NCBI GenBank assembly: GCA_913061075.1
Contig: CAJXSK010000004.1
Span: 124,001-188,000, forward strand
Length of the DNA: 64,000 bases
Source: an uncultured Piscirickettsiaceae bacterium
GTDB lineage: Bacteria > Pseudomonadota > Gammaproteobacteria > Methylococcales > Cycloclasticaceae
Direction: 5' to 3'
The notes beneath the pieces are model-generated. The model was not told the origin of the DNA. It saw nothing but the letters and a program-made list of their open reading frames with translations, and made no database searches. Positions 9,511-18,735 of the stretch are shown here, one piece after another. A program made the position numbers and the translations under genes. Numbering within the stretch: position 1 is the stretch's first letter; each line of letters starts with the position of its first letter.

Positions 9511-9724
9511 CAGATACTCCAGGCGGGTTTGTAAATCATGTTAGTAATTAATAAAAGGTTTGGAAAGCATAATGTCATTGTACGACTATAATATGACATA
9601 CTCAAAACACTATATAAGAAAACATTAATGTGTATTCTAAATAAGCGGGGTATTGTTATAAACCTATATGGTTTATAACTCAAAGATAAAATGTATAAAG
9701 ATTGACTAGACAAATAGGCACCTT

Positions 9725-10141
9725 ATGAACAATGTTAAATGGTTTGGCTTTTTTTTGATAATTGCTGCGTTAACGAGTGGTTGTGCGCATTTATCTTCCG
9801 AAAAAAAATATGAAAAGTTAGAGGCTACGCAAAAGCTGTTTTGGAAATCTCTTCGCTGGAAGTCATATGAAGGTGCTGTAAGAGTTATTCGTTTTAGAAA
9901 CCCTGCGCGAAAACTGGCATCTATTGACAATTTAAATAGAATCACGTTGACGAATTACGAAGAAGGTGCGTCCATTTCGACAGGTGAAGAAGATGTTTAT
10001 ACAACGGACGTTATCTTCTCTTATGTGCAAGATGAAACTGGGCGGTTATTGCAAGTTAAACATAAAGAAACGTGGTGGTACGACAAAGAAACCAAAAATT
10101 GGTTTTTAGATAGTGATATGCCCGATTTTAAGTTTGATTGA
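9725..10141 (+). CDS. Small outer-membrane or periplasmic lipoprotein, unknown function
   Basis: A 138-residue protein with a lipoprotein signal peptide: a hydrophobic stretch and lipobox LTSGC, with the lipidated cysteine at residue 20. The mature part is about 118 residues, mixed in charge, with alternating beta-like segments and a C-terminal Trp-rich portion (ETWWYDKETKNWFLDSDMP). This resembles small proteobacterial lipoproteins of the NTF2/DUF4440-like size class, though I cannot assign a family. It stands alone, divergent from the RND operon across 214 bp and convergent with the next gene (14 bp). Lipid anchoring is well supported; function is unknown. Confidence 0.8.
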   Translation: MNNVKWFGFFLIIAALTSGCAHLSSEKKYEKLEATQKLFWKSLRWKSYEGAVRVIRFRNPARKLASIDNLNRITLTNYEEGASISTGEEDVYTTDVIFSYVQDETGRLLQVKHKETWWYDKETKNWFLDSDMPDFKFD

Positions 10142-10155
10142 TTCGATTAGCATAA

Positions 10156-11310
10156 TTATTTATCAGCTAGCTTGAATGGAAGTAAGCGTTGCAATTGTTC
10201 AACGTAGGCGTCAATTTGTTGTTTTTCATCGTCGATAAAATTATTAATAGCCTGACTGAATTCTGGGTGAAAAATAACGTGGTTTGAATAGGTTTTTATG
10301 GGTTTAAAGCCGCGAGGGATTTTATGTTCCCCCTGTGCGCCAGGGTCAAAACGCGTTAACTTATTGGCTATGCAAAACTCAATGCCTTGGTAATAACAGG
10401 TTTCAAAGTGTAAAAAATCATATTCTTTTTCACAACCCCAGTATCTGCCGTATAACGTTTCATGATCTTTAAAACAAAGAGCCGCGGCTATCAATGCGCC
10501 GTTTTCTTCAGCGCAAACCATCATTAAATTATTGGCCATGTCTTGTAGCAGTGCATTAAAGAAAGCTAAGTTTAAATAGCCGTGTTGGCCGCTACGTTTT
10601 AAATAGGTTAGGTGATAAAAACGGTAAAACTCTCCCATTAATTGGGTGTCAATGTTTTCACCTAGGACGATGCGCATTTCAAAGCCTTGTTTAACGACGG
10701 CTTGTCGTTCTTTTCGAACGTTTTTTCGTTTGCGGGATTTAAATGTTTGTAGAAAGTCATCGAACGAATCGAAATTATTGTTAAACCAATGATACTGAAT
10801 GCCAACACGCTGCTGCCACTGGCATTGTTGAAGTTGGGTAGATAATGTTTCGGTGGGAAACAAGAGGTGCCAACTAGAAATACCAGTTAGGCCGAACTTA
10901 TTTCTAATTGCTTGGTCAATAGTCCGTATCAGTGCGATTTGCTCGTCTTGGCTGCTGTGGTTGCTATCAATAGCTAAACGGGGGCCGGTGGCGGGTGTAA
11001 ATGGAATAGCAGCTAATAGTTTTGGGTAGTAATCTAGGCCATGCTGTTGATAGGCATTTGCCCAAGACCAATCAAAAACATACTCACCATATGAATGTGT
11101 TTTTAAATAACAGGGTATAGCAGCGATGAGCGCGCCATTTTCAATGACGGTGATATGTTGAGGTTGCCAGCCGGTAGAGAGGGTTACACAACCACTAGTT
11201 TCTAGTGCACTTAAAAACGCGTGTTTGGTGAAGGGGTGATCAGCATTAAATAATGCGTCCCAATGTTGAGGGCTGCAATCGTTTATGTTGTTGAGAAACT
11301 GAACCTCCAT
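10156..11310 (-). CDS. FemAB/GNAT-like acyltransferase (COG3146 type)
   Basis: A 384-residue protein of the widespread proteobacterial family related to peptidoglycan FemAB transferases and GNAT acetyltransferases (COG3146, DUF482). Typical features are the N-terminal WDAL segment followed by a substrate-side half. Further on comes the basic patch FLQTFKSRKRKNVRKERQAV (about residues 186-205), and then the C-terminal GNAT-like fold with RYWGCEKEYDFLHFETCYYQ and RFDPGAQGEHKIPRGF. The biochemical substrate is not known for this family. It is a single gene with its own 154-bp upstream spacer, divergent from the MutS-like gene. Confidence 0.85.
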   Translation of the reverse strand: MEVQFLNNINDCSPQHWDALFNADHPFTKHAFLSALETSGCVTLSTGWQPQHITVIENGALIAAIPCYLKTHSYGEYVFDWSWANAYQQHGLDYYPKLLAAIPFTPATGPRLAIDSNHSSQDEQIALIRTIDQAIRNKFGLTGISSWHLLFPTETLSTQLQQCQWQQRVGIQYHWFNNNFDSFDDFLQTFKSRKRKNVRKERQAVVKQGFEMRIVLGENIDTQLMGEFYRFYHLTYLKRSGQHGYLNLAFFNALLQDMANNLMMVCAEENGALIAAALCFKDHETLYGRYWGCEKEYDFLHFETCYYQGIEFCIANKLTRFDPGAQGEHKIPRGFKPIKTYSNHVIFHPEFSQAINNFIDDEKQQIDAYVEQLQRLLPFKLADK

Positions 11311-11464
11311 GCTGATAAACTTGTTTAATGTAAAGTAATGAAGAGATGATTATGACGGCTTTAATTCAAAAGAGCATGATTATTCTTAGAAATGCCTAAA
11401 TGACTTAACACTTTTTTAGCAGAATAAAAAAAGCACGGGGTTGTTTCAATTGAGGAGATGAGGT

Positions 11465-13075
11465 TTGAAAAAAAATAAAAAAATGCGTGGTTTGTTTTCT
11501 CATATTCGAGAGATTATGCTGAATAACAAAACATTACGAGGAAATGGCGATGTGCCTGAGGGTAAAGGCCTGATTTCAGCGTCATCATATGATGTTATAG
11601 AAGTTGATAATTTATTGGACGTGGTTGACCATTCAAAAACGCTGGTGGGCAAACAAACGATACATACTGCATTTACACAAACATGCCCTACCGTTGATGA
11701 AATTAAACGTAAACAAGACGCACTTCGTGAGTTGGATGAAGATGAAGAAATCCTTAACGGCGTTGAAGGGATACTGGATAAAGCTGTTGAATATGAAGAT
11801 TCGTTTTATCGTTTATTATTTTCACAATTTACGGGATTTCTTTTTGCACCAGAGCCTTCTAGATTAGAAGCGGCTGGGTATGGCTATGGTTTATATGCAA
11901 AAGGGTCGAAGCTGTTGCCAGAAGTGGTTGAGCAAGTAAAAAAAACCAAAACACCTAAGAGTGAATACCTTAAGAGCTTGCTCGCAGAACTATCCTCTTT
12001 TGCGGATACAAGAGAATACAAGCTGATGCGTGGCCCTGTATATATGTTGCTAGGGCGTTTTTTGCTGGCCGATGAGAAAACGCTGCTTACCCCAGCTATT
12101 AAGCTTCGATTGAGTTTATTTAAACCGGCTTTACTCGTCATTTTGTTTTTTGTGACGATAACAATGCCCTATGTGCTTAATGTTTCGATGGCACAATTTA
12201 CGGTGTTTTCGTTAATACCGTTTGTCTTAATGGTGTTTTATGTACCGTTGGTTGGCGGCTTTGATAAAGATTCGTTTATTCTTCCCCTAAGGCGCATCTA
12301 TGCACGCTCTGAAAATACAGAGAAAGCAATGAGAGCGATAGGTTTGTTAGACGAATTGCTGTCTTATCACCAATATGCAAAAAACAGTGCCCATAAAACA
12401 GTGTTACCCACCATTAAGCAGGAAGGTCAGCATGTGATCGACATCAAAAATGCGGTGAACCCTGTGTTGGGGTTTGCTGATAGTCAATATGTTCCGAATG
12501 ACTTTGATGCTAGCAAGCATAATTTGGCCTTTTTCACGGGGCCAAATAGTGGCGGTAAAACAGCGTTTTGTAAAACGATTGCGCAAATTCAGCTAATGTC
12601 TCAGGTAGGTTGCTATGTACCCGCAGAGCACGCTAATTTATCTATTGCGGATAGAGTGTTTTACCAAACGCCTGAAATTAACTCGCTGGATGAAGACGTT
12701 GGGCGGTTTGGTACTGAGTTAAAGCACACGCGGGATATATTTATAGAAGCGACACCAAATAGCCTGGTCATACTTGATGAGTTGGCTGAAGGAACGACGC
12801 ATAAGGAAAAAATTGAAACATCGCTGATGATTTTAGATGCTTTTAAAAAGCTGGGTTCTTTAACGTTGTTAGTGACCCATAATCATGAATTGGCTGAATC
12901 TTTCGAAGAAGGAGACAGAGCTGTCTTTCGACAAGTAGAATTTGATAATGGTAATCCAACACATCGTTTTATAGAAGGGGTGTCAGTGATTAGTCATGCA
13001 GACCTTGTTGCACGCTCTGTTGGTTTTTCTAAAGATGATATTGCCCGTATTTTAAAAGAGAAATTAAACGCGTAA
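11465..13075 (+). CDS. Membrane-anchored MutS-like ATPase
   Basis: A 536-residue protein with the MutS-family ATPase at its C-terminus: Walker A GPNSGGKT at 359-366, Walker B LVILDELAEGT at 434-444, and a signature-like segment SLDEDVGRFGTELKH between them. It lacks the N-terminal mismatch-recognition domain of true MutS. It has two hydrophobic helices at about 220-240 and 242-262 inserted before the ATPase, implying membrane attachment. The start is TTG at 11465, preceded 7 bp upstream by GAGGAG; an in-frame ATG lies six codons later. It is followed 8 bp later by a MOSC gene, probably one operon. It is not a mismatch repair MutS; the cellular role is unknown. Confidence 0.85.
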   Translation: MKKNKKMRGLFSHIREIMLNNKTLRGNGDVPEGKGLISASSYDVIEVDNLLDVVDHSKTLVGKQTIHTAFTQTCPTVDEIKRKQDALRELDEDEEILNGVEGILDKAVEYEDSFYRLLFSQFTGFLFAPEPSRLEAAGYGYGLYAKGSKLLPEVVEQVKKTKTPKSEYLKSLLAELSSFADTREYKLMRGPVYMLLGRFLLADEKTLLTPAIKLRLSLFKPALLVILFFVTITMPYVLNVSMAQFTVFSLIPFVLMVFYVPLVGGFDKDSFILPLRRIYARSENTEKAMRAIGLLDELLSYHQYAKNSAHKTVLPTIKQEGQHVIDIKNAVNPVLGFADSQYVPNDFDASKHNLAFFTGPNSGGKTAFCKTIAQIQLMSQVGCYVPAEHANLSIADRVFYQTPEINSLDEDVGRFGTELKHTRDIFIEATPNSLVILDELAEGTTHKEKIETSLMILDAFKKLGSLTLLVTHNHELAESFEEGDRAVFRQVEFDNGNPTHRFIEGVSVISHADLVARSVGFSKDDIARILKEKLNA

Positions 13076-13083
13076 TAGAGCTA

Positions 13084-13848
13084 ATGGCAACGCTTAATAA
13101 AATCATTGTTTACCCTATAAAAGCGTTGGTGGGTGTAGAACTACCTTCGGTGGAAGTGACCGAGGGTGGAACATTGAAAGATGATAGACGATGGGTAATG
13201 GTTGATAGAAAAGGCCAGATGCAAAATGGGAAAAACAACAAACATGTTTTTTCATTAAGGCCGACGTTTGATTTAGACGAAGAAATGATTAGTTTTGAGG
13301 GTGAGTCAGAACGGTTTGAATTGTCTTGTAATGCGTTATTGCAAGACTATTTAAGTGATAAATTAGCGAAGCCCATTACGTTAAAAGAAAATGTTCGTGA
13401 AGGGTTTCCAGATGACCCGAAGGCCTACGGGCCTACTATCGTATCCCGTTCTTCATTACAGACGATTAGTTCTTGGTACCCCGGGATGCCTCTAGAAGAG
13501 GTGCGCGCTCGATTTAGGATGAATTTAGAAATAGCGGATACGCCGGCCTTTTGGGAAGACCAAGTTTTTCGTTATCAATTGGAGCCTAAATCCGTTCAAA
13601 TAGGTGATGTGTCTATTAATTCAACAAACCCATGTGCACGTTGTGCTGTACCGATGAAGTCGCCTGAAACGGGCGAGCCATTTCTCGAGTTTTATGAAAC
13701 TTTTTTGAACAACAGAGAAAAGTATAAGCCAGATTGGTTGGATGCGCGGTGTTTTGACCATTGGTATAGGCTGGGTTTAAATACGCGAATTTCGTATAAA
13801 CAGCATGGAGCCAAACTAAGTTTGGACGATTCAGTAAAAATAATTTAG
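13084..13848 (+). CDS. MOSC-domain protein (YcbX-like)
   Basis: A 254-residue protein with an N-terminal MOSC beta-barrel (residues 1-100, beginning LNKIIVYPIKALVGVELP) and a C-terminal MOSC core (about 105-245). In the core, the pattern NPCARCAVP carries the conserved cysteine that in relatives binds molybdenum cofactor. YcbX-type proteins reduce N-hydroxylated compounds using Moco and an electron donor. It is shorter than E. coli YcbX because the C-terminal 2Fe-2S ferredoxin domain is missing. It probably shares a transcript with the MutS-like gene. The moaB gene lies 5 kb away, consistent with Moco use. Confidence 0.85.
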   Translation: MATLNKIIVYPIKALVGVELPSVEVTEGGTLKDDRRWVMVDRKGQMQNGKNNKHVFSLRPTFDLDEEMISFEGESERFELSCNALLQDYLSDKLAKPITLKENVREGFPDDPKAYGPTIVSRSSLQTISSWYPGMPLEEVRARFRMNLEIADTPAFWEDQVFRYQLEPKSVQIGDVSINSTNPCARCAVPMKSPETGEPFLEFYETFLNNREKYKPDWLDARCFDHWYRLGLNTRISYKQHGAKLSLDDSVKII

Positions 13849-13868
13849 AATTCAGTTAATAAAATTAA

Positions 13869-13890
13869 AACAAGGGTTTATGCCTTGTAT
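13869..13890 (+). terminator. Weak stem-loop after MOSC gene
   Basis: A 6-bp stem (ACAAGG at 13870-13875, CCTTGT at 13883-13888) with a 7-base loop lies 21 bp after the stop codon and is followed by ATTT rather than a real T run. It is a possible weak terminator or just a chance repeat. Confidence 0.25.
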
Positions 13891-13964
13891 TTAAGGTAAC
13901 AGTTGTAGAGAAACAGCTAATACCATAGAGTATCAATATAAAACGATAAAAGGTGGGGAAGCGA

Positions 13965-14411
13965 ATGGCCAGTCAATCAGCCGGAACATATAAAAAACGT
14001 GAACAAACAAATCATGTAATTGGCGAACTGTTAGATGAAAGAGCTCAAGTTTGGAATTTGTACTGTAGTGCAGCGGGCATGGAGCCTTATCAGCCAAACA
14101 AAACCATAGAAGATTTGGTTAAAGAATTTTGCCAATTGTCTGTGGACTATATTTCATTAGGCCACTTTGGCTTATACCAGCGTATTTTAGAGGGCAATGA
14201 AAGGCGTAAATCAGTCGCCGATGTAGCAGAAAAACTGTACCCAGAAATTGCAAAAGCAACGGAAGCTGTTTTAAGTTTTAATGACAAATATCAAACGTTA
14301 ACACCAGCGAAAATATTGAATCAATTGTCAGGCGACTTATCATTAGTTGGCGAACAATTGGCAACGCGTATTGAGCTTGAAGACCAGCTCATTGAGACAA
14401 TGACGTCATAA
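13965..14411 (+). CDS. rsd: Rsd/AlgQ family anti-sigma-70 regulator
   Basis: A member of the Rsd/AlgQ family, all-helical proteins that bind region 4 of the housekeeping sigma factor and shift RNA polymerase to alternative sigma factors. The pattern VKEFCQLSVDYISLGHFGLYQRIL (around residues 46-69) is the family hallmark, followed by three more helices ending ARIELEDQLIE-like. I place the start at ATG 13965 because AGGTGGGG sits 6 bp upstream; an upstream GTG at 13953 overlaps that ribosome site and would add four residues. The product is 148 residues, a normal length. It is followed 7 bp later by a Nudix gene. Confidence 0.88.
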   Translation: MASQSAGTYKKREQTNHVIGELLDERAQVWNLYCSAAGMEPYQPNKTIEDLVKEFCQLSVDYISLGHFGLYQRILEGNERRKSVADVAEKLYPEIAKATEAVLSFNDKYQTLTPAKILNQLSGDLSLVGEQLATRIELEDQLIETMTS

Positions 14412-14418
14412 AACGCTG

Positions 14419-14961
14419 ATGAGGTTTTGCCCCCAATGTGGAAGCGCGATCAGTATTGTCGTTCCAGCGGGGGATAATCGCGAGCGGCATGTTTGTTCAG
14501 CATGTGACTCTATTCATTATCAAAATCCACGGATTATTGCTGGATGTATACCCGTTTGGGAAGATAAAGTACTGCTTTGCAAGCGCGCGATTAATCCGCG
14601 TAAGGGCTATTGGACGTTACCTGCAGGATTTATGGAGCTTGATGAAACCACCGAGCAGGCGGCCATTCGAGAAACGTTAGAAGAAGCAGAAGCAGTTGTC
14701 AAAACGGATGAACTGTATGCTGTGTTTAACCTCCCGCATATCAATCAAGTGTATATGATGTATCGCTCAGTACTGCTTAAGCCAGAGTTTTCCAGTGGTA
14801 TAGAAAGTCTTGACGTTCGTTTATTTTCAGAGCATGAAATCCCATGGGATGAGTTAGCATTTGAAACCATGCGCATGTCTTTGGAGTATTTTTTCAAAGA
14901 CAGACAAACGGGTGCTTATATGTTTAGATCAACGGATATTAACAAGCCAATGCCTCGATGA
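14419..14961 (+). CDS. Nudix hydrolase with N-terminal zinc ribbon
   Basis: A 180-residue Nudix pyrophosphohydrolase. The N-terminus carries four cysteines in two CxxC pairs (C4/C7 and C26/C29), a zinc ribbon like the one in NudC. A Nudix box follows at about 67-90 (GFMELDETTEQAAIRETLEEA, matching GX5EX7REUXEE). The protein is much shorter than NudC (about 260 residues) and lacks its N-terminal domain, so it fits the zinc-ribbon Nudix group acting on NADH-, ADP-ribose- or FAD-like substrates. The substrate is not determinable here. It lies between rsd and a second Nudix gene, with short gaps indicating one operon. Confidence 0.88.
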   Translation: MRFCPQCGSAISIVVPAGDNRERHVCSACDSIHYQNPRIIAGCIPVWEDKVLLCKRAINPRKGYWTLPAGFMELDETTEQAAIRETLEEAEAVVKTDELYAVFNLPHINQVYMMYRSVLLKPEFSSGIESLDVRLFSEHEIPWDELAFETMRMSLEYFFKDRQTGAYMFRSTDINKPMPR

Positions 14962-14981
14962 ATGGTTGTCGCGGATAGCTG

Positions 14982-15563
14982 ATGGAGCGCGAAAAAATCA
15001 TAGGTGTATTAGAGCTTATTAGTAGACTGGAACCTTGGAATCACCAACAACGCGAAGATGGTTTGCGCGACGCAGCAGTGCTTGTTCCTTTGATAGAACG
15101 CGAGCAATGGTATGTGTTGTTAACCAAACGCACAGACCATTTGCATCATCATCCGGGGCAAGTCAGCTTCCCTGGTGGTCGTGCGGATAAAGTAGATCTC
15201 TCGCCCCTTCACACAGCCTTAAGGGAAACAGAAGAAGAAGTAGGTATATCGGCTGATTTTATCGATATAGCAGGGATCATTGAGCCGTATTTAACGGTGA
15301 CCGACTTTAATGTGATTCCTATCGTAGGATTCGTTAAGCCAACCTTTAGCCTTAAACTTGATGAGTTTGAAGTCGCGGAAGTTTTTGAAGTGCCTTTGTC
15401 TATTCTCGCAGAACCATCAAACTATCAACAAAAAGAGATTTTTTGGGAAGGTAAAAATCGACAATTTTGGGAGTTGATGTACAACGGCTATCAAATTTGG
15501 GGGGCGACAGCATCTATGTTGTATGCGTTTGCGAACCGTCTTAAAAATGAGCAACAACCATAA
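14982..15563 (+). CDS. nudL: Nudix CoA pyrophosphatase (NudL/PCD1-like)
   Basis: A 193-residue Nudix hydrolase of the coenzyme A diphosphatase group, which splits CoA to 4'-phosphopantetheine and 3',5'-ADP. The UPF0035-type signature LLTKRTDHLHHHPGQVSFPG precedes the Nudix box (ADKVDLSPLHTALRETEEEVGI), the combination that defines NudL. Length and order of motifs are normal. It is the last gene of the rsd-Nudix-Nudix group, 20 bp after the previous stop, and convergent with ogt. Activity is inferred from family motifs. Confidence 0.88.
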   Translation: MEREKIIGVLELISRLEPWNHQQREDGLRDAAVLVPLIEREQWYVLLTKRTDHLHHHPGQVSFPGGRADKVDLSPLHTALRETEEEVGISADFIDIAGIIEPYLTVTDFNVIPIVGFVKPTFSLKLDEFEVAEVFEVPLSILAEPSNYQQKEIFWEGKNRQFWELMYNGYQIWGATASMLYAFANRLKNEQQP

Positions 15564-15599
15564 CGATTTATGCGCGAATTAATGCGCTTAAATTTCGAG

Positions 15600-16103
15600 T
15601 TAACGTTGTTCTAGTTTTAGTAACCGTTTTTTAGCAGGTAATCCACCAGCATATCCTGTTAGTTCACCATTGCTGCCAATTACCCGATGGCAGGGAATAA
15701 TAATACTCATCGCATTGGCGCCATTTGCGCTGGCAACGGCGCGCACGGCTTTTTTATTGTTTATCGACTCTGCCAATTCAAGATAAGAGGTGGTTGAACT
15801 GTATGGAATATTAATGAGCGCATTCCAAACAGATTGTTGAAAATCTGTTCCTGCCATTAATAATGGGATGTCGAATTGTGTGCGTTTTTGTTGGAAATAC
15901 TCATCCAGTTGGACAATAGTGTTGTTGATAACATCAGAATTTTGTTCAATATAGTTAGCAGCTAACGACGTTTGGATGCGCTTATCAATCGTTGTACGCA
16001 TGCGTCGGTATTGCCAGTCACACAAACAAAGCTGTTCGTTAAAGGACCCAAGTAACAACTCACCGTAGGGTGTTTTGTGCGACTGGGTTGAAATAGTGTT
16101 CAT
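15600..16103 (-). CDS. ogt: Methylated-DNA-protein-cysteine methyltransferase
   Basis: A 167-residue suicide enzyme that transfers the methyl group of O6-methylguanine to its own cysteine. The active-site motif IIPCHRVIGSNGELTGYAGG is present near residues 130-150, with the acceptor cysteine in PCHRV. The helix-turn-helix before it has the usual arginine finger region (NNKKAVRAVASANGANAMSI). The C-terminus GLPAKKRLLKLE is typical. The start ATG overlaps the last base of the pepN stop codon, so it is translated with pepN as the last gene of the minus operon. Ogt and Ada C-terminal types cannot be fully separated; no AdaA domain is present. Confidence 0.93.
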   Translation of the reverse strand: MNTISTQSHKTPYGELLLGSFNEQLCLCDWQYRRMRTTIDKRIQTSLAANYIEQNSDVINNTIVQLDEYFQQKRTQFDIPLLMAGTDFQQSVWNALINIPYSSTTSYLELAESINNKKAVRAVASANGANAMSIIIPCHRVIGSNGELTGYAGGLPAKKRLLKLEQR

Positions 16104-18730
16104 TATGCGTTTAGACTGCGGTTAACTATTTCCAGCACATCATTTGAAAGAGCGGATTGAGATTGAATGCGTGATAACTGTTGTTTCACTAACTCTTGGC
16201 GTTGCGAATCAAATTTTTTCCAGCGGCTTAAAGAGCCGGCAAGTCGAGCAGCGATTTGCGGGTTAATAGCGTCTAGCTTGATGATGCTATCTGCAATAAA
16301 TTTATACCCAGAACCATCAGCAGCATTAAAGTGTAGTGGGTTGCCCATTGCAAATGCACCGATAAGGCTGCGTACTCTATTGGGTGTTTTTATATCAAAA
16401 TCTGGATGGTTTTGTAGTTGAAGTACGTCTTGCAGTGCGCCGTCTCGTTCTGAGCTGGCTTGTAAGCTAAACCATTTGTCGATTACTAAGTCTTCGTTTT
16501 TCCATTGTTCATAAAACGCACTGAAGTATTGGCCGCTAACTTCCTTCTTGAGGTAACTGATTTGAACTAATGCAGCTATTTGGTCGGTCATGTTATTGGC
16601 ACTAATGAACTGCTGTGTGCATAGGTTGGAATCAGGGCTTTTTGATGCCATTAAGTAATCTAAACACAGGTTTTTAAATGAACGTTGGGCAATATCTACA
16701 GCGCTGTTGTCAGCGTCTGGACAGTGATTGCTCTTATAATTACTGAGCCATAACGGCCTTAATGCATCGACCAGTGATTGCTTAATAAAGTGATGCGCCT
16801 GATACAGAGCTTCTATATCAATAACGTCCATTTGTTCAGCTAAGTAGGCTTTAGATGGCAAACTAAGCAGTTGAGTTTGGTAGGCTAGATCGTTTAATGG
16901 TTGCTGTAATACAGTTTTAAATGTTTCAACAATAGCGACGGGCACTGCTTTGGGCGTTTGTTTGTTTTGTATTGCATCAACAGCGCTAAAGATTAGGCCA
17001 CTTAAACAGTTTTGGCCGGCTTCCCAGCGGTTAAATGTATCGCTGTCGTGTTGGAATAAGCGTATTTGTTGTTCAAAAGACAGTTGTTGATTCAGTTTTA
17101 TAGGCGCTGAAAATTGTCGCAAAATAGAGGGCGTAGGCTCGGCGTCAATGCCTTCAAATGTAAATGTTTGTTTGCTCTTGATTAGTTCTAATGTGGTGGA
17201 TGTTAGCTGATTAGATAGGATGATTTCTTTGCCTACATTATCCAATAAGCCAATGGTAATGGGGATATGGAAAGGCTCGTTCGTTGCTTGATCGCTAGGG
17301 GCTTTGCACTGTTGGTCAAAAGTAATGGAGTAACTGTTGGTAGCAGCATCGAAGTGTGTTTCTACATTGACGACAGGCGTGCCTGCTTGGCTGTACCAGT
17401 GTTTGAATTGAGTTAGATCTTTGGCAGATACATCTTCCATTGCTTTTACAAAGTCTTCGGTAGTGACGGCTTGTCCATCGTGACGCTTAAAGTATAGATC
17501 AGAGCCTTTTCTGAAAAGTTTTTCACCTAATAGGGTGTAAAGCATGCGTACTACTTCCGCACCTTTTTCATAAATGGTGAGTGTGTAAAAGTTATTGATT
17601 TCTACAAATGAAGCAGGTCGAATGGGGTGCGAGAGCGGGCCAGCATCTTCTGCAAATTGGTGGGTGCGTAGCATGTTAACGTCATTAATACGTTTAACAG
17701 CATTTGATGTTTGATGTGCCGTAAATTGTTGGTCACGGAAAACAGTAAAACCCTCTTTAAGGCTTAACTGAAACCAATCGCGACAAGTGACTCGGTTACC
17801 CGACCAGTTATGGAAGTACTCATGGCCAATAACAGCTTCTATGTTTTCGAAGTCTGTATCGGTCGCAGTTTGGGTGCTGGCCAGCACATATTTCGTGTTA
17901 AAAATATTAAGGCCTTTGTTTTCCATAGCGCCCATATTGAAATGGCTTACAGCCACAATCATATATAAATCAAGGTCGTACTCACGGCCAAAGGCTTTTT
18001 CATCCCAGCGCATGGCCTCTTTTAGTGACTGCATGGCGTGGTCAGTTTTATCAAGGTCTTGTTCTTCAACGTACACTTCCAATGAAATGTTTCGACCAGA
18101 ACAGGTGGTGAAGTTATCTTTTAAACAGGCTAAGTCGCCTGCGACTAAGGCAAATAAATAAGCAGGTTTAGGGAAAGGGTCGTGCCAGCTAGCTTGATGC
18201 TGCTCATTATCCAACGTAATGTGCTCGGTTCGATTGCCGTTGGATAATAAAATCGGGTATTTGCTCTTATCGGCAGCTAACGTGACGCTAAATGTCGACA
18301 TGACGTCTGGCCTGTCTAAAAACCATGTGATGCGCCTAAAGCCTTCGGCTTCGCATTGTGTGCAAAGCATGTCGTTGGATTGATATAAGCCACTTAGTGC
18401 GGTGTTCTTGGCTGGGTTAATACGGTTAGTGATGTCTATCGTGAATTCGCCGTCAAGCCCCGGTATGCTTAACATTTTGTCCGTCAACGTGTACTGTTGT
18501 GGCGTTAATTCCTTACCGTTGAGTGAAATGGACTCGAGAATGAGTTCCTCACCTACCAGTGTTAAGTCAGGATTTGTTTTAGCACACGCCGGATTGCGGT
18601 GTATGGTGAGTTGTGAGCGAACCTGGGTGTCGTCGGCAGACAAGTCAAAGTGCAAGTTTGTTTGCGTAATTAAAAATTCTGGAACGGTGTAATCTTTTAA
18701 ATAAATGGTGGTTTGTTCAGCGTTTGGCAT
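16103..18730 (-). CDS. pepN: Aminopeptidase N (M1 family)
   Basis: An 875-residue zinc metallo-aminopeptidase of the M1 family, the main broad-specificity aminopeptidase of gammaproteobacteria. The substrate-anchoring GAMEN motif is at 267-271. The zinc site HEYFH is at 303-307 with the third ligand E326 in LKEG, giving the HExxH-x18-E spacing. The length matches E. coli PepN (870). The C-terminal helical DUF3458-type domain covers about residues 450-875. It overlaps ogt by one base at its 3' end and starts 5 bp after the DUF423 gene. Confidence 0.96.
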   Translation of the reverse strand: MPNAEQTTIYLKDYTVPEFLITQTNLHFDLSADDTQVRSQLTIHRNPACAKTNPDLTLVGEELILESISLNGKELTPQQYTLTDKMLSIPGLDGEFTIDITNRINPAKNTALSGLYQSNDMLCTQCEAEGFRRITWFLDRPDVMSTFSVTLAADKSKYPILLSNGNRTEHITLDNEQHQASWHDPFPKPAYLFALVAGDLACLKDNFTTCSGRNISLEVYVEEQDLDKTDHAMQSLKEAMRWDEKAFGREYDLDLYMIVAVSHFNMGAMENKGLNIFNTKYVLASTQTATDTDFENIEAVIGHEYFHNWSGNRVTCRDWFQLSLKEGFTVFRDQQFTAHQTSNAVKRINDVNMLRTHQFAEDAGPLSHPIRPASFVEINNFYTLTIYEKGAEVVRMLYTLLGEKLFRKGSDLYFKRHDGQAVTTEDFVKAMEDVSAKDLTQFKHWYSQAGTPVVNVETHFDAATNSYSITFDQQCKAPSDQATNEPFHIPITIGLLDNVGKEIILSNQLTSTTLELIKSKQTFTFEGIDAEPTPSILRQFSAPIKLNQQLSFEQQIRLFQHDSDTFNRWEAGQNCLSGLIFSAVDAIQNKQTPKAVPVAIVETFKTVLQQPLNDLAYQTQLLSLPSKAYLAEQMDVIDIEALYQAHHFIKQSLVDALRPLWLSNYKSNHCPDADNSAVDIAQRSFKNLCLDYLMASKSPDSNLCTQQFISANNMTDQIAALVQISYLKKEVSGQYFSAFYEQWKNEDLVIDKWFSLQASSERDGALQDVLQLQNHPDFDIKTPNRVRSLIGAFAMGNPLHFNAADGSGYKFIADSIIKLDAINPQIAARLAGSLSRWKKFDSQRQELVKQQLSRIQSQSALSNDVLEIVNRSLNA

Positions 18731-18735
18731 AGTGT

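Noticed and set aside
9507-9713. Minus-strand frame of 68 residues in the RND adaptor upstream spacer
   Set aside because: No ribosome site, composition like AT-rich noncoding DNA, and overlap with the adaptor start.
11458-11478. ATG at 11458 as start of the MutS-like gene
   Set aside because: It runs into a stop after six codons; the TTG at 11465 is in frame with the protein and well spaced from GAGGAG.
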